Of a stretch of DNA of 64,000 nt, positions 27,331 to 41,170 are shown one piece after another (the stretch's first letter is position 1; each line of letters opens with the position of its first letter). This DNA is from Trichoplax adhaerens (taxonomy: Eukaryota; Placozoa; Uniplacotomia; Trichoplacea; Trichoplacidae): NCBI RefSeq assembly GCF_000150275.1, contig NW_002060944.1:1745306-1809305 (forward strand), in the 5' to 3' direction. The notes under the pieces were generated by a model, which searched no databases, was not told the origin of the DNA, and was given only the letters and a program-made list of their open reading frames with translations. Position numbers and translations under genes: made by a program.

Positions 27331-29246
27331 TGGATGTGAGGCAATCTTGCAAGAGTTATTTTAACTCAAAGCATGTGATTCGCAGCACTAATTGCAACGA
27401 AGTACTTAAAAAATTAAATAAATGTTATTGTAGCATAACGATAGGTCTAACAAGCTACGTTTTACGTGATTATGATTCAAGAGGCAAGAATTTGTGTTTT
27501 GTATGGATATTGGGCGTGCAGATTCTGATAAATTTATAGTTTATCGTTATATGATGCGTGCTATAGTGTCCTGTAACGAATACTCGCGCTTCTAACCGAA
27601 AAATTGTAGGTAATATTTACTGTACTGCGAGTGTAGAACCTTGGTAAAATACATCCTGTCAATAACCGCAATTATACAGTAAACTACATGGTTAGGTTAT
27701 TTAATAGCCGATATCCGTTAAAAGATTCATTCCCTTGGTAAATTAATTATCAATAGATTTTTAACCGCACTTTTCTTGATACTCGTAAATTAAGGATGCA
27801 TATGCTATTATTTTGCTTTCAATATGTATTGATAATAAAATTGTAATTTTAAATCATTCAAAGAATTTTCTCAGTATACTCATACCAATTACATTAACGA
27901 TTTATAATTATAATCCTATATACGAATGCTAACTTATGGTGAATTTTTCCAATAGAGTAAATTTTAATTCAGCAATTAACCGTTGACATTATAAAAAAGA
28001 CAGATATAATTTTTTCACGTAAAAATATAGCTTATGTAATAAGATAGTTTACTTTCAAGTTACTGTTTTTTATTGCATCATATAAGACTTTTTTAACATA
28101 CAGCTTACGGTGTGTTGCGGCAACACTGGTTGCAACCTGCAGAAATTTCTACCTTTACGGTTCGTAGTGATGCATGCTTCTTGGAGCAATCGTAAATACT
28201 AGTAGAACCTAGACTCATTATACTTCGCGTACTGTACGTACTTGCATATTTTATTTTACATCACCGTCACTTCGCACTATATACATGATAGAAACTGTAA
28301 ATTATTCTAATGATAGTTGTAGAAATATAGATTATTTCCATATTTGCTAATACAACTTTTGATACAACCTTATAATAGGACATACAAAACAAATATTTAA
28401 TCTCATCCGACAAAATAATACCTACTGTTATGCATACTTTCCAATGCAATTTTTAGGGTAGAGTTTACGCTGGTTATGAATATAGACTACTGATAATTGT
28501 AATAAGGACGATATTATTTCTTTTGAAGTTATTTGACTTTATGAATTTTTTTAAGAATCTTATTCTAATCGATTAACGAAGAGATTCATTCATAATTTTA
28601 CATCCGAATTAAATCGTATAGAATGGGTATGTACCATCTCCATGCGGATTAAATAATAATTTTCAAGGTTGCAATATTCTAATTGCCTTTATTCTACTAT
28701 GAGGCCAATAAATCTAACCATCAGACTTTTAAGGAAGACTCACTCTTAACGAAGATAGCTTTCCCCACGGCATATTACACATTGCGTTATCGAAAGCTGG
28801 TAATGAAAGCACTGAAATTTAGTAATCTATGATGTAAAGCACACTCATATTGCGTCAAATCTAGACAAAAGAGCTAATGTCACAAAGAACGTTCTTTATC
28901 CTGAAGTACCGATACCAGTAACAAGACAGTGCGTAAAATGTTGAAGAAGTATATTTATTTTTATCTCACAGAAATATTTTCGATTGATTATTATTATGGC
29001 AACTTGTAAAAGTAGGAGTATTCCCATGATTACTTAGTAAATATGTATATATATGAAACGATCATGATTTATGTCAGAATTCCGTTCTTTGAGCGGGTGT
29101 ATTTGCTAATAAGTCATAAATAGTAATTTGTTAAGTGTTGAGCAAAACTGTTATTATGGTGATAAAATTTTCGATTATTTTGCCCTAATAGTACAACGAT
29201 AACCTATGGTACCGCAATTCTTGTTCGTAAATATAATCTTGGTTAT
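27331..29246. other. convergent spacer ACADVL/ERI2
   Basis: No conserved gene recognised and no dense palindromic repeat cluster. Two minus-strand patches have an ATG followed by a good donor: about 28743-28780 (MCNMPWGKLSSLR then GTGAGT) and about 28160-28228 (MSLGSTSIYD to RTVK then GTAGAA). Either could be a first exon of a minus-strand gene such as the missing start of STX8, but neither is supported by homology I can see. Confidence 0.45.
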
Positions 29247-32026
29247 TTACAATTTATCTTCCCAGAGGAAGTAGCTACAGCCTGCGTAAATCTTACGTTT
29301 AGCTGTTACAGTTTTCATATAGTTTGTGTCTAGCATTGGATTACACGCCTTCGTGGCACACGTATAGAATGTACGACCCTCATTTGGTCCGGGTGAACCG
29401 ACGAAATATCGACGAGCTCTCTTACCACAGCAACACAGAGGAGGTGTACGTTTGTATTGACAGTTGTAATTATTGGCGTCTGCTTTTAGAGTCGTAATGG
29501 GTGTAAAAGCTTTGTTAGCAGGCGAATTCACTGTACTTGGGGCCTCGGGTGTAGTAGTACCGGTATTACATGATATGTTTTCCTTTCCTGAGGTATGGCC
29601 TTCACCAGAGGCATGATTTTTGATTTTATTGAGATCATCAATATTTAGACATCTGAAAGGGACTGGGAAAGTATTAATTTTAGCTTCTCTTGCGCCACTA
29701 TTTACTAAATCTCGAGCACTATTACAGTACTGGAATGAAGATTTCTGGGTAGAAACCGTACATGGGTTACCAAATGTTGCGGAATTATCAGCGGCAACTG
29801 GTATGTTTATTTCAGGCTTGATAAGGTTTACTGACGTTGATAAATTACCAGGTGAACTCTCATTATTGTTAGCTGTTTTCCGATCCCTAATGGTATTGCA
29901 AAGAGGCTCTTCGTATAGGCCCAGATTCAGATTGGGACTATTCTGACCGTTATTAAATGCAGTTATTGGAGAAATGAGACTTTTATAAGGAGTGCTTACA
30001 TCTTTCGTTGAATGTATATGTCGATTTGGCTTTACCATGTTTTCATTTAGAACAGAATAGCTGCTAAAAGATGTTTTAGATTTTTCGCGTATGCAAAAAT
30101 TGTTACTGTGATCACTTTTATCGTTTATTCTCGTTAAATTTTTATACTTGGAGCTAGTGTCCTGGTACTCATTCACTTTGTACGATAGTGCATTCATTCT
30201 TTGTTTCAGCATTTTATCACCGGAATTAATATCTTTTTGACCTATCATGCCAGTAGCAGCCATTGAAGTCGATGCTATCGAAGCTGCACTCGTATTAGAC
30301 AATACAGTTGTGGCATTTGCTAGATTGCGATTAGCTACGGAACAAGTAAATTTTTCTTCCTAGAGAGCATTTCATAACATTATAATAAAATTGAGTATCA
30401 TTGGAGGATCACTTCTAAGTCTAGAATTATCCTACTAACTGGAGGTAGTGCTATCCTCTTGGTTACATCTAATACGCATCCATCGTGGACCATTTTTGAG
30501 CATAATCTTGCTGTATTCTTAGAATCATCTAGTCCTTTGATAGTAAAACAATCCTTTTTAATCTAGTGGCATGATGTAAAACTGAGATATTGCTATAGAA
30601 TAAATAAAGCTACTAAGGTACGATTTATGGATTAGCAGACAAAGCGATGTAATCTGCTGCAAAGAACTTCTATATTATACCTGAATGTTCTCGACCTATA
30701 AACTTTAAACCTACACTCTCCATACTGCCATTTAATCCTGTCGGCTTCTTACCATAAAACCTCTGTTTAAATAGTTTAAAGTTTAGTTTACATTGACTTT
30801 TATTTAATGTAAGAAAGATTGATTTACCTTGTATAAAGCTCTCAGATCTATCCACTGGTAAAATTCAGTCGGTAGTTTAATTTGCTTTTTCTTACATTCA
30901 TAATAAAGACATACACCGATGTCCCAATCTTCGATTTGGCAATAGATGAGCGTAAGTTACGTCATAACTAGCTCATGCAATATCGCATGATAAATTATAG
31001 CACAATATATAAAATAGTTGACATTACAAGCATTAATTAATTATCATACAACCTGACCATGTCACGAAAATACAGTTATAATAGTTTTTGTGACCAGCAT
31101 CGCGGCAATTTTTGTTAAACAGACGTATGTTCTTATTTTTTATTATTTCATCCAGCCACTTACGAAAGGATACTAAACAAGTAGCCAGCGGTATTCCATC
31201 ATCTACTTGTTTCTGGGGGCATGATTGTGTATAATTGTATAAAAAAATTTAAGTAAAAGTGACAAACATAACTGTCCATCGTTTATTTTAAGGCTTATAA
31301 TTAATTATTCTTACCTGAGTAATTCCGGTTAGAGTTTTACAAAATTCACTCAGTTTTGGGTTGATAGTCGGCTGGACATATTGATGAAAAACAGCTTCTA
31401 TCTGCTGCGTTAAGACGTTTAGCAATACAGCCGGGAATTCAACTAAAGAATGAATTAGAATGGCATCTTATTTATTACTGAACAATACGTAGTTCCTATT
31501 CATCTACCTCTATTGATTTATTCTCTAAATAACGTCATATCGTATTACTGATTTCGCTACTATATCTTGAAGAGTTATCTTTCCAACAAGTAGCTTCGAA
31601 ATCTATTATGATCACATAAGAAAATTTTTGACCTGGAAGAGAATATTGCAATGTTACCCGTTAGAAGACTTCCTCAGATTTTTAATGTATCTCTAGCAAA
31701 GAAATGTATCTGAGAAAATATATATCAATTTATATGGAAATACTCACATATATTTCTTGAACGTTTTTTACAAGGATCTTCAGACGATGTAACTCGGGAT
31801 CTCTTTCTAACCAGCCCCAACTGTCTGCAGATGAGAGTTAAGATATTATTCCCTTAGGTGAATGTGAGATGACCATAATTGGTTGTAGAAACAGTAATTG
31901 AGGTATTATAGTTCCTAATTGAAAACCGCCTACACCACACAGTGCTGTAAGTTAAATTAAATTAAATTGTTTACTGTATTAAAAAAATAATATCTCGATT
32001 TTTCGTATTACTTCAGCAGAGCCCAT
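29247..32026 (-). CDS. ERI2: ERI1 exoribonuclease family member 2 (DEDDh exonuclease with GRF zinc finger)
   Basis: Nine exons, right to left: 32012-32026 (MGSAE, tentative), 31748-31820, 31549-31632, 31315-31442, 31053-31212, 30828-30928, 30681-30762, 30440-30534, 29247-30359. They splice in phase to 616 residues (human 691). DEDDh motifs are all present: Exo I in VIIIDFEATCW, Exo II in FVTWSDWDIG, Exo III in GREHSGLDDSKNTA. The family stretches IEFPAVLLN, FCKTLTGITQ and FYGKKPTGLNGSMESVG confirm ERI2. The long last exon encodes a Ser/Asn/Thr-rich linker and then a GRF zinc finger with PLCCCGKRARRYFV, GRTFYTCA and CSYFLWEDKL. It is expected to trim RNA 3' ends, with the GRF finger binding single-stranded nucleic acid. 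The first exon rests only on phase and position. Confidence 0.93.
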
Positions 32027-33963
32027 AGTTTACCTTTTTCTTTTGCTAAATAATGTAATAATAGCAAACTACAGGAAATTTTATAAATTTTACTCCTGTA
32101 ATTTCGTATCGATATAGTATTTCAAGTACGGTAACTATATGATATACAATTAATAAGTACGATGTACAGTATTGTAAAAGGTAACCCTAGCGATAGCCAC
32201 ATAGGTAATAAAAAAGTGTAAAAATCCTGCATGATCTTAGCTATGATCCACACTGTACAGTACATTACGTAAGCACAATTAAGCTTTTAACTACTGTTAT
32301 TTAAATTTTTAACAGATCACAGTAAACAAATTGTTTTATCGAGTATTTAGTAAACATTTGAGATCGTGGTCATCATGGTTCGTTAGTAAACAGTAATCTC
32401 TCTAGTTTGGCCACTTGCACTAGCTTACGATAGTAAATTAAACAAATAGAACAGTAATGATAAAAATAACATGATTACCTGGCGATTTCCTTAGTAGATT
32501 TCATCTAATATGAAAATATAAATGTTTCTTTCTTTTTATTACACTTCAAAAAGCTACTTATGAATTTCTTGCAAGGGACGCGGATTCCATAAATGCTGTA
32601 CGCTGTGTTGCACACATTTAAACCTTGGATATACCTTTCTTGCTAAATGAGAATGAAATATAACGTACAAGTATGACATACAGACTAAGGAGGACCAGTT
32701 AGGCCAGATTAGAAGGTCTTTAAGGTTTTATTTAGGTTTCATTAATTTAACGTAATCGGAAACTTTTTTTCGAAATAAATGTAGGTCAAGTATTTTTAAT
32801 CTGTTTTGTGTACAAGGCTATTGCAGCATTTATCATACGAAATAAATGATATTGAGCAACAAAATATATGAGCGAACATTACCACTTTATCACAAAATGT
32901 CTCGATGTCATATCCGTTGAAAACGACTTGTTGTTCTTTAGTTTTAAAAAATTAATTTTATTATTTTAGGTTTATAAATTCAAAATACAGTACTGTACTG
33001 TACAATGTACAGTACATACCGTACAGTACAGTACAGTACAAGTTTACACTGTACACTGTACAGTGATTTGAAATTTTGAGACCATTTCTAGGTAATCTGA
33101 AATATCGAATGAAAATCGGGTGTACAGTAGACTCTACTGTACAGTGTACACTACAAGTGCAGCACAGCATTTTAAAGCTGCACAATACTGTATAAGTTCT
33201 GTGAATCAGTTAGATGATAACAAAGGCAAATCAACTGTAATATTGAAGTCTCGAATATTTATTATTAACTAAAATTAAGTTACTGTACGGCAGTATACGC
33301 TTCTAAATAACACAAACTAAGTCGAATGTCCTCTGGCTGACAGAGTCAGAACTTGAAGTGAATTTCAAACGCACATTTAAGTAACTTATTGTACTGTATA
33401 TCGGTACTACAGTACGTTGGTTGCAGTAGAAGTTTCTACTTAATAGCAATGACTATTGCCAGTTTGCTAGCAAAGCTTAAAAATTAATAGGAATTCTTTC
33501 GAACGAAAGCCAATAGACTACAAAGTCGAATTTAGTTTAGGGATAATTTTATTAACGGTAAATAACAGACCTTTGTACGGTATGTACACATAAAAACTCC
33601 AAAGGATTACAATTTTGAGCAATTTTCTTTATAATATCTATCAATTAGAAATTTCAAATGGAAGGATATTGCACAATTAACCAATAGATAAAAATACTTC
33701 GGTTACCTCTAACCAAGGTTTTCACGATTTATGAACGCCTTCACAAAGCACTTGAGCATTCGTATAAACCCTGCCTATTTATTCTTTCTAATATTGTGTA
33801 TTAGGCAAGCCGTGTAAATTGATCCTCGTAAAGACTGGTCAATTAATAAGTGAATTTGTTTTAGATTTATTATAATATAAGCTCTTGTAAGCCAGGTAAA
33901 CAAGACTTATTCCCCGGTAACGAGAACTCGTTATTCTTAATAACAGCAAGTTTTTACTTTTAA
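32027..33963. promoter_or_regulatory. spacer upstream of ERI2 with palindromic repeat cluster
   Basis: Lies between the 5' end of ERI2 and the 3' end of the xylosyltransferase, both on the minus strand. TACTGTAC/GTACAGTA units are dense at 32985-33070 and 33120-33160, about 1 kb upstream of ERI2, with single copies near 32165, 32255 and 33395. The frame 32961-33185 is translated repeat. No gene recognised. Confidence 0.55.
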
Positions 33964-36900
33964 TTAATCAATTGCCACGACATTGCTTCTAAATTCAGTT
34001 TTATGATCTTTAATGAAAGAGCTCCACTCTGAGTCTTCACAGTTAGTTATCCCAGTACCGGCAATCAACTTTAATGAAGCATTATTTACGTCCCGATCCT
34101 TGACTCCAACACAAAATTTATATGTTTCCCAAGATTCTGAAACTAAGGAGTCGATCCACTTCTTGTTAGAATAAATATTATCGTAATTTAAACGATTACT
34201 TGTGTACATAACGTTTGAATTAGCTTCACCCAATCTAGGTAATTCGGCTAAATAGTCATTTCCGAGGGCTGATGAAGTCTGCAGGCCTCGAATTAGTCTA
34301 CTGTCTACAGGGAACAAAATGAACTGTAGCTCTGAAAAGATGATATTATTGATGCTTAAATAAACTTTCCATCTTCCAGGGATGACTGGTTTCAAAATTT
34401 CTGCCTTGAAATAAGAAAATCTCCAATTGGATTCGATAGCCAAGAATCTATGATCAGCTATTTCACCGTCAGGTTTAACCCACGTTAGATTACAATGAAA
34501 TTTAGGACCCAGTCTCCATCTTTGAAAAACAGTTAGCTCATCGTTTGCTGACAATATACCATAGTTGCGAAAGATTTGCTCTTTTTTATCTAAATTACTA
34601 CCAACCTTTGGAAAGAGAATACAGTGCATAGAAAGTAAATTTTTCATACGTGCAATTCATATCACTGAAGAATACGAAATGTGGCAGCTGATGCTAGCAA
34701 CGATGAGTTTTACCTGCATATCATACAGACGCTCTGCGCCTTTACTTAAGGGCATAGCCCACGCTAGTTGCCTTTTTTTCATCCATACTTCTAGAATTAA
34801 ATTTGTAGAAATTAAGAAAGAGACTAGCATCCCGGCAAAAGTATCGTTCTGATTAATTAGGACAAGTTCCGCAAATTCCAGTGATCGATCAATTTTCTTT
34901 TTCAATAAAGACGTCATATTACTTCTTGCTAAGCGCATGCAAGATTCAATGTAAAATTTATAACGGCTACATTTTCCAGCAATAAATTCGCTAGCGTGGC
35001 ATAAATTTTGCCAATAATGGTATCGGTTTGGTTGCCTGAGCTTCTTACCAAGTAAAAGTTCGTCAATCATGTTCAAGATCTCTTGATTTACCAGTGGTTC
35101 AAATTTTCTAGCGAAAAATACTGCCTTCGACGTATCTATTCTTGATATATCGCTGCGTCTATAATTACTTGGTGAGCATCCGCACCAATCAACAATTTTC
35201 CGATATTGACAATGACACGATAGATTAGTCTTCCAATTGATCAATCGAAGGTTATCATAAACTATTGTGCCACAGAATTCACTATTTCGGAGAACAACGT
35301 GAAAGAATGACTCCGCTGGGAGAAGAGCATATTTATAAAATAGAATTATGTCGTTAATAAATGGATCACTGGAAGTTACTAGGTAACTACAAAACTGGTA
35401 GGATAAAATAATCCAATCACTTCCACCATAAAAATGCAAATGGGAGGGAATGCTCCTCTTACCAATTCGCCACATACGATTATCACATTCGTAGAATAGG
35501 AAATTTAAACCTTGACGTTTGACGAACTCAGCAGTGGAAATCGACATACTGGAAATGAAGTTTTTTCCTTTTCGAAGAGACAGGTATGCGGTAAACTGAT
35601 CAATTTTTTTTATTGGATAATCAGAACCGCTCAAGTTAACATAAAAATCCCATTTCCATTCCGAGAATCGTTCTAATAATAAAACGTCTTTCATACAACG
35701 TAGTAAAACATCAAGGAAGCTTGAACTACCCCACATTGGCTCAAGATTCCAAGATGTTACAGCTATGTTTCTCTCTTTTCGCGTATCAATAAAATCCCTT
35801 ATTTTGTTGCACAGGTATTCACTCCTCTAAAAACGAAGGAAAGAATGAAGCTTTAAAAAAATAGGAATATGTATAAATTACTTGTTATTTGTGCATTTCA
35901 TAACTTCAATCCAGTAATTTAGTTATTTAATTATTTTTATATACAGGTATGCTTACAATAATACTGTTATGGTTGTAACGCACATTAGCCTCATAATATC
36001 AACAAATGCAACCATATTTGATGCTTTAAATCGTGACTGACAATAGTTAATGGATAATAAAGGTTAAGGTGCTTAACTAGCATTTTCTTTTAGTAGTCTC
36101 TGGCATGAATAAGGTAACGTCTAGTAAAGTCACTAATCTCATTTAGTAGTAGTACAAAAAGTAAGTATTCGTATGTTCTAATAATAATAACTGTGATGGC
36201 AAAACACATTGCTGTACACGGTTATCATACCTTCTCATCTGAGTTGTTACGCTACGATCAGATTAATTATTTCATTTTAATCACTTGATTAATTTAATTA
36301 TTGCTACTGCAGCACAGCACTCCTCTTACCTTGTCAGTATGTATGTAGTAATAATGATTCTTGTTGTAGATAGCGGTTAATAAACGCTTAAATTGTCGAA
36401 AATCACGTCCATGGACAATAATTATAAACAGGATTTTAGCCGGTGCATAATCCTAAAATAATCAAGCGTGATTCAGCACAGGAGAATATTATAAGTTTTC
36501 TTTCATATTTCATAGAACCGCGAATAGCAGTAATAGCATTATCATGTGTTAAGAAGGTACAGAAAGTACGTAAATAAATTATTTTAACGAAAATATATCG
36601 CATTTGTAGGGGAATAATGATACTATAAGATACGAATGTATAACATTAAGTAGTCTAACTCAATTAAGAAATTTTCTGTCACAAAAAGCACGATATAATT
36701 TCATGAAAGGTAGAAAATTGTATTAATTCATAATGAACGACATATTATTAAACGTTTTATAGCAGAATTATTTTAAAAAACATCTTTTCGTTAATTTAAA
36801 ATGTTTACGTAAAATCAAACATAAAATATAACAATACACTGTAAAAATAATTACGAGTAGTAAGGTACAAAAGTTAAGCCGTTTACTGGTACTGTACACT

Positions 36901-37578
36901 GTACAGCGATAGCTATAATATGACCTGATCAGTAGATGATTGTTCATCGCTAGATCTTGGATTACAAGGTTTAGAAGGCAAGGATACATTGTATAACATC
37001 CTGATTTTTGCTAAACACGCCGTCTGCAGTATGCCTATTTTACAATTCAAACTTCCAGCTCGCCTATAGGCGCTTAATGTTAACTCGTCTTCAATGCGAC
37101 AGACTGATCCATAGGAACTTTCAATTAAGATTTTACTTTTGGTAACCAAGCTTCCATTGCATCGATTCTCAATAAGAATGCTATTATTATAAACTTGTAC
37201 AATTTCGCACTCTAATTCCAGATCACGAATATCCATATTCTATCGATCAATTATAAGTACAGATAGATACATCAGCATCTCAACAACAAATGTAGTATTG
37301 TCCTATGTCTAGGGCTGACATAATAATACAGCCACTGAAAACAGTCAACATTTTATGGCGAATATTGTTGTGTATTAAACATGAAGAATGAGTGAGTGTG
37401 AGTGCTGTCTCTTGTTTACCTCCTCGAACCCGATATTTGTGGTACGAACCTTTTCATGATCTTGAGATCTCGGATTAGCGCAGTCGTCCAATGATGGAGA
37501 AAGATTATAAAAAAGAAATTGAAGGGATAAACTTGCCAATATTAAGCCAAAAAGTAACTTGCAACGGATTCGAGGCAT
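33964..37578 (-). CDS. XYLT: peptide O-xylosyltransferase (glycosaminoglycan initiation)
   Basis: Five exons, right to left: 37420-37578, 36925-37239, 36330-36452, 34714-35826, 33964-34605, all in phase 0, giving about 783 residues. The first exon encodes a type II membrane anchor (LLFGLILASLSLQFLFYNL). A cysteine-bearing stem follows (CRIEDELTLSAYRRAGSLNC). The GT14 catalytic domain starts ILFIIIVHGRDFRQFKRLL and has HYYYIHTDK, WDFYVNLSGSDYP, GGSDWIILS, LLPAESFFH and the signature CQYRKIVDWCGCSPSNY. The C-terminal xylosyltransferase domain starts VGSNLDKKEQIFRNYG. It adds xylose from UDP-xylose to core-protein serines in the Golgi. The last intron (34606-34713) is 108 bases, a multiple of three, and holds an in-frame TGA, so an unspliced message would stop there. 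A start 5 codons upstream (37593) is possible. Confidence 0.93.
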
Positions 37579-38209
37579 GACGTAAAGTTGCATCTGAGAT
37601 TCATAAATAAATTTAGGAACAAGTAGTACTGCTACATTTTTAATTAATTTTATTTTAATGTACAGTACTACATCTTCAGTTTCTAATTTTGCCGTAGTTA
37701 AAAAGTGTTATAGGTGCATAATAATACTATTATTATATAAATTAATTGATTAGATTTGCTTAAAAGAATTAAAACTTGAATTTTTCCCAATTTTAAGTGC
37801 AGCACTCCCCTTTGAAATGCCGTTTTTCTACACTATCATACACAAGTACTGTACAGTGTACAGTACTGTACTGATTTTGTATTTATTTATTTATTTTACT
37901 GTACGTACTGTACTGTACTGTACACTTACAGTTAGAATGTTATTAGAGATCCAGGGCATACAGTACAGTAGTACTGTATAGTACTGTACGTACACACTAC
38001 AGTACAGTACAGTACAGCACTAGCAGTTCTGGGCAGAGCGGCAAGCAATGATATTGTTAATAATAGTACTGTACTGTACAGTACAGCATTACTGAAGGCA
38101 GTACAACTGATATACCGTATACTATAAGTGGTGTGGATATGTGAATTAATTTTATTATTTCGATAGATGTTTTGAATCGTACTAGGCTTGAAAGAGATTT
38201 ATTTTTGAC
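37579..38209. promoter_or_regulatory. divergent spacer XYLT/NARS2 with palindromic repeat clusters
   Basis: A 630-base spacer between two divergently read genes. TACTGTAC/GTACAGTA units fill 37845-37870, 37898-37935, 37960-38030 and 38065-38085. No other gene fits here, so both promoters must lie within or beside the repeat. Confidence 0.6.
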
Positions 38210-41170
38210 ATGAATCTTATACGGGCTCAATGTATTATATCTCCTTTTAATCGTTGTATGAACAATAAAACCGTTCTAATGTGGTATAAACATGTTCGTG
38301 CATATGTAACATGTACTATTAAAGAGATCATGCTAGGAGAAATTGCTCGAAAACGAGAGAGGATTACGATTAAGGTTTGGTATTCGCATTAAATGCGTTG
38401 AATACAATAAACATAAATAATTATATTACAGTTATTTCTGTTATGAAATTTTATTTGTATTTAAGATATACTGACTGTAGTGTGATTTCGAGGTATTTAT
38501 CTCCAGGGACTTCTCTTCCTGTCATCTCCTGTACTTAAGCCCCTAACCATAACCTTGAATCTTACTTATTGTTAATATAATAAAATTACAATACTGTACT
38601 ATGATTCTTCCTACCGCTGCTAGGGATGGGTGCGATTATGTCGATCTCAAAAGAACGTAATTTTTTTAAATGTAAGTGATGGCTCTTGCGCGAGTAAGCT
38701 ACAGGTGGTTCTTCCCGCTTCCGCTTGCACGAAGTAAGTTAGCCATATTTCGGGAATGTTAGTTTCTACTTTCTACTTTACATATTCCAATACCGTTTAA
38801 GAAAATCCAAGGAATGGGTGAATAATGATGATAAATAATAGCTAAAGGATCGCTGCTTCTATTTCAATAGGCCGCCTACAATTGGAAGCTCTGTAGAAGC
38901 ATGTGGAGAACTAGTGGAAAGTAGCCACAAGGGTCAACTTTACGAATTACAAGCCGATACAATTACTGTATTAGGAGATATGTTAGATTCTAACGTGAGT
39001 ACTGTATACTTTAGAACACGAGCTCTGACAAGCGGGTGACATAACATATTACAGTATTAGTAAATTTGGATCGCGAAATCACAGATATATCTGAATTTAT
39101 GCTTTTACGATGCATACAGTTTCCGTTTGTTCCTGGAAGACGCTATAGCCTAGAGTACTTGAGAAAATTTCCACATTTACGAGCAAGAACTAATGTTTTC
39201 CAAGCACTTTTGAGAATAAGAAGTCAAGCTTGCATGCAACTTCATAAATACTTTCAGGTCTAGTTATATTCAAATAATGTTGGATACGGTCAATTGTCAA
39301 TGGTTTTTTATGGCTTTATCTTTTTGAGGCAATGCTTGTAGTATAAGTATAAACCCTAAAGAAAATAAATTTATGAGTGTAAACTTAATTGAATTAAGTA
39401 AGAAGGATCTGCTATATGCATACAGTAATAATAATGTTCGGTATTTCATTGTTTATATTTAGGATTACTATTATACATTTATTCACTCTCCAATTATAAC
39501 TTCCAGTGACTGCGAAGGTGCCGGAGATTTGTTCACTGTCACAGTATGATCATATTATATTATATTCTACACCTTTTTTCTATCATTGTATTAATTGTAT
39601 TTAGATTCGCTATTCATAGATTATATTAATAACCTAATTTAGCCTAAAAATAAGGAAAACACTGACAGAACAGATGATCAGCGAATTAATGACTTTTTCA
39701 ATAGTCCAAGCTTTTTAACAGTATCAGGGCAGCTTCATGCTGAAGCTCTTATGAGGTTTTACTTTACTCATAAATGGTATTGATCAGTAAAAGTAGAATT
39801 ACAATAGTATTGACCATTTTTGCTTTGTATTTCAGTTCACTATCACATGTATATACCTTTGGTCCGGCTTTCAGGGCTGAAAAATCTCATACACGCCACC
39901 ACTTAGCAGAATTTTACATGATCGAAGCTGAATCTACTAGATTCGATAATATGGAAATACTAATCAGTGTGAGTGATCATATGCACCATACTATATATAC
40001 TCATCCATACATATATATTCTTTTATGCTACTACGAAGTATCGTTTCTTATATCGGTAATAAAAATTTGTGCGCTACTTAGAGTACAGAACACTTCGTTA
40101 AAGAAACTATAAAAAAGTTATTGGTGATATGCCAGGATGACCTAAGCTTATTTGATGGATTTGTTCCTCCAAATCATAAGGTTACATTAAAGATAATATA
40201 TATTAAATAATACAGCATATCTTGATTTGGGAGACATCTCATTCGAGATTAACACAGACTTTTCATTGGTATATACTTCACAGTCATTGATACTTACTTT
40301 CATTTATAGATAGCCTTGGATGACTTCCTAAATTTCTCATGTACCAGGTGAAGTTAATGCTCTTAGTAAATTCACGCAGGTATTTCCACCCATCTAATAT
40401 GTTGTTATAATGTTTAGAATGACTTATAAGGACGCAATAAGTGCTTTGGAAGCCACCAGCAAAAAGTTTACCACATATCCTAAGGTGGATTAAATAGAAT
40501 TTGTTATGGCTTTGCTCTTTCAATTTTTTATGCTTATGTACATATTTCTATATATCTATTTAGTGGGGCGAAGAATTACAGAGTGATCATGAAAATTATT
40601 TGATTCAAATGAGCGGAAATAAAGGACTTTTTATAACAGATTTTCCTGCTAAATTAAGGCCTTTCTACTGTAGAAAAAATGATGATGACAAAACAGTTAG
40701 TGATTATCGGTCCTAATTATTAGATCTAATTAACTTATTTAGATTAAGCTGTATTACCACGTTTATTTTAAATAAAGCTAAGTGACTGTACTGGGCTAAA
40801 TTTATATTAGGTTGCAGCTTTTGACTTTTTAGTGCCTACTATTGGAGAACTAATAGGCGGAAGCCTTCGTGAAGAAAGATTTGATTTATTATTAAACAAC
40901 ATGAAAACCTTTAATATATCGCAGGAATCCTATTCCTGGTACAATGGATGTCATATTTACTAACCTAAGAGCTAGCCTTCCTTAATGAAGGTATTTATTT
41001 AATTATATTTATAATTGGTCGCTAGGTATATTGACTTAAGAAGATATGGTACTATCCGTCACGGCGGCTTTGGAATGGGGTTTGAACGATTCCTACAGTT
41101 TATCTTAGGCCTTGCAAATATCCGCGATGTCATGCCATTTCCTAGATATTCTGGATCGTGTAAATTATAA
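38210..41170 (+). CDS. NARS2: asparaginyl-tRNA synthetase, mitochondrial type
   Basis: Thirteen exons splice in phase to 490 residues (human NARS2 477): 38210-38374, 38624-38733, 38871-38994, 39120-39257, 39463-39543, 39643-39755, 39836-39968, 40082-40180, 40310-40347, 40418-40484, 40564-40695, 40811-40938, 41026-41170. The N-terminal OB-fold anticodon-binding domain includes [20 protein letters not shown]. The class II core follows, with [36 protein letters not shown] and [12 protein letters not shown]. Motif 2 is [20 protein letters not shown], then [17 protein letters not shown]. Motif 3 is [16 protein letters not shown]. It charges mitochondrial tRNA-Asn with asparagine. The basic N terminus fits import, but an internal ATG could serve instead. 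Exons 9 and 10 (38 and 67 bases) are short but join correctly through AG/A to give [14 protein letters not shown]. Confidence 0.95.

Noticed and set aside
28267-28449. 60-codon minus-strand hydrophobic frame
   Set aside because: Isolated, low complexity and without supporting signals.
29620-29946. 108-codon + strand frame
   Set aside because: It is the antisense shadow of the long last exon of ERI2.
33964-34647. Separate 227-codon gene downstream of a 359-codon gene
   Set aside because: The two frames share phase, are split by a 108-base intron with good GT and AG sites, and together match the full xylosyltransferase.
34565-34852. 95-codon + strand frame
   Set aside because: It is the antisense shadow of xylosyltransferase exons and the 108-base intron.
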